A stretch of DNA of 5,751 bases. It comes from Auritidibacter sp. Marseille-P8566. GTDB taxonomy: Bacteria; Bacteroidota; Bacteroidia; Flavobacteriales; Flavobacteriaceae. The stretch covers positions 1 through 5,751 of the forward strand of contig CALPQA020000144.1 in NCBI GenBank assembly GCA_943325595.2. The letters run 5' to 3'. Below are positions 5,579-5,751 of this stretch, piece by piece; the stretch's first letter is position 1, and the number at the start of each line of letters is the position of its first letter. A program made the position numbers and the translations under genes. A model generated the notes under the pieces. That model did not search any database and had not been told where the DNA came from. It saw only the letters and a list, made by a program, of their open reading frames with translations.

Positions 5579-5751
5579 TTGAAAATAATTTCTAAATCAG
5601 ATAGCGGACAAACCATTGCGATTAAGATCATTATGCTTTTCGCAACAATCATTTCCTCGGTGCCATATGGGTTTTTCTTTAGCTGGATATTTTTCATTGT
5701 AGGATTCATTTTTGTCTGGAATAGTGATATGAAAAAGAAAGAAAAATGGTT
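5579..5751 (+). CDS. N-terminal part of an unrecognised small membrane protein
   Basis: An open frame runs from TTG at 5579 (a second TTG is directly before it at 5576) to the window edge, giving at least 57 residues; the 3' end is outside. The first residues are polar (KIISKSDSGQ), then come two hydrophobic segments, about 13-29 (IAIKIIMLFATIISSVP) and 31-47 (GFFFSWIFFIVGFIFVW), split by a Pro-Tyr-Gly turn, then a very basic stretch (KKKEKW). That is the look of a two-helix inner-membrane protein with both ends in the cytoplasm. I do not recognise the family. The start is uncertain: an in-frame TAA at 5561-5563 limits the upstream side, and the first ATG is at 5633, which would remove the polar N-terminus and part of helix one. 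It lies about 120 bases after recQ in the same direction, so co-transcription is possible. Confidence 0.5.
   Translation, partial: MKIISKSDSGQTIAIKIIMLFATIISSVPYGFFFSWIFFIVGFIFVWNSDMKKKEKW

Overview
The window reads as a piece of a Flavobacterium-like chromosome (Bacteroidota, Flavobacteriia). The basis is strongly AT-rich DNA, very short intergenic gaps, no convincing Shine-Dalgarno sites, promoter-like motifs of the Bacteroidota TAnnTTTG type, and proteins whose sequences look flavobacterial (LptB ending in LGQNFEL, a long RecQ of 731 aa). This assignment is from pattern recognition, not a database search.

Layout. Positions 1-174 (+) hold the tail of a small membrane protein, probably a CDP-alcohol phosphatidyltransferase of the phosphatidylserine synthase type. 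A strong hairpin at 182-207 separates it from a convergent leftward operon. That operon, in transcription order on the minus strand, is kdsD/kpsF (3178-2213, TTG start), tatC (2213-1398), an AhpD-like carboxymuconolactone decarboxylase family gene (1405-1058) and lptB (974-234). The first three genes overlap by 1 and 8 bases, and only the 83-base gap before lptB is open. An 85-base divergent region (3179-3263) carries candidate promoters for both directions. recQ follows on the plus strand (3264-5459), then a short repeat-rich gap, then the start of an unrecognised small membrane protein running off the right end.

Function. The operon is about the cell envelope: arabinose-5-phosphate for the Kdo core sugar (KdsD), LPS export ATPase (LptB), folded-protein export (TatC), and a thiol-active peroxidase/reductase-like protein. 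With the left-flanking phospholipid synthesis gene, it looks like a housekeeping envelope locus next to a DNA-repair helicase.

No CRISPR array, mobile element, tRNA/rRNA or defence system is visible. The more unusual items are: a RecQ that has lost every zinc-ligand cysteine; two short intergenic arrays, each beginning within 10 bases of a stop codon and each built from 7-9 base units starting with GTT or GTC; candidate divergent promoters that overlap face to face; a TTG start codon on kdsD with no alternative; and competing inverted repeats in the lptB leader. No stretch over 300 bases lacks a gene.
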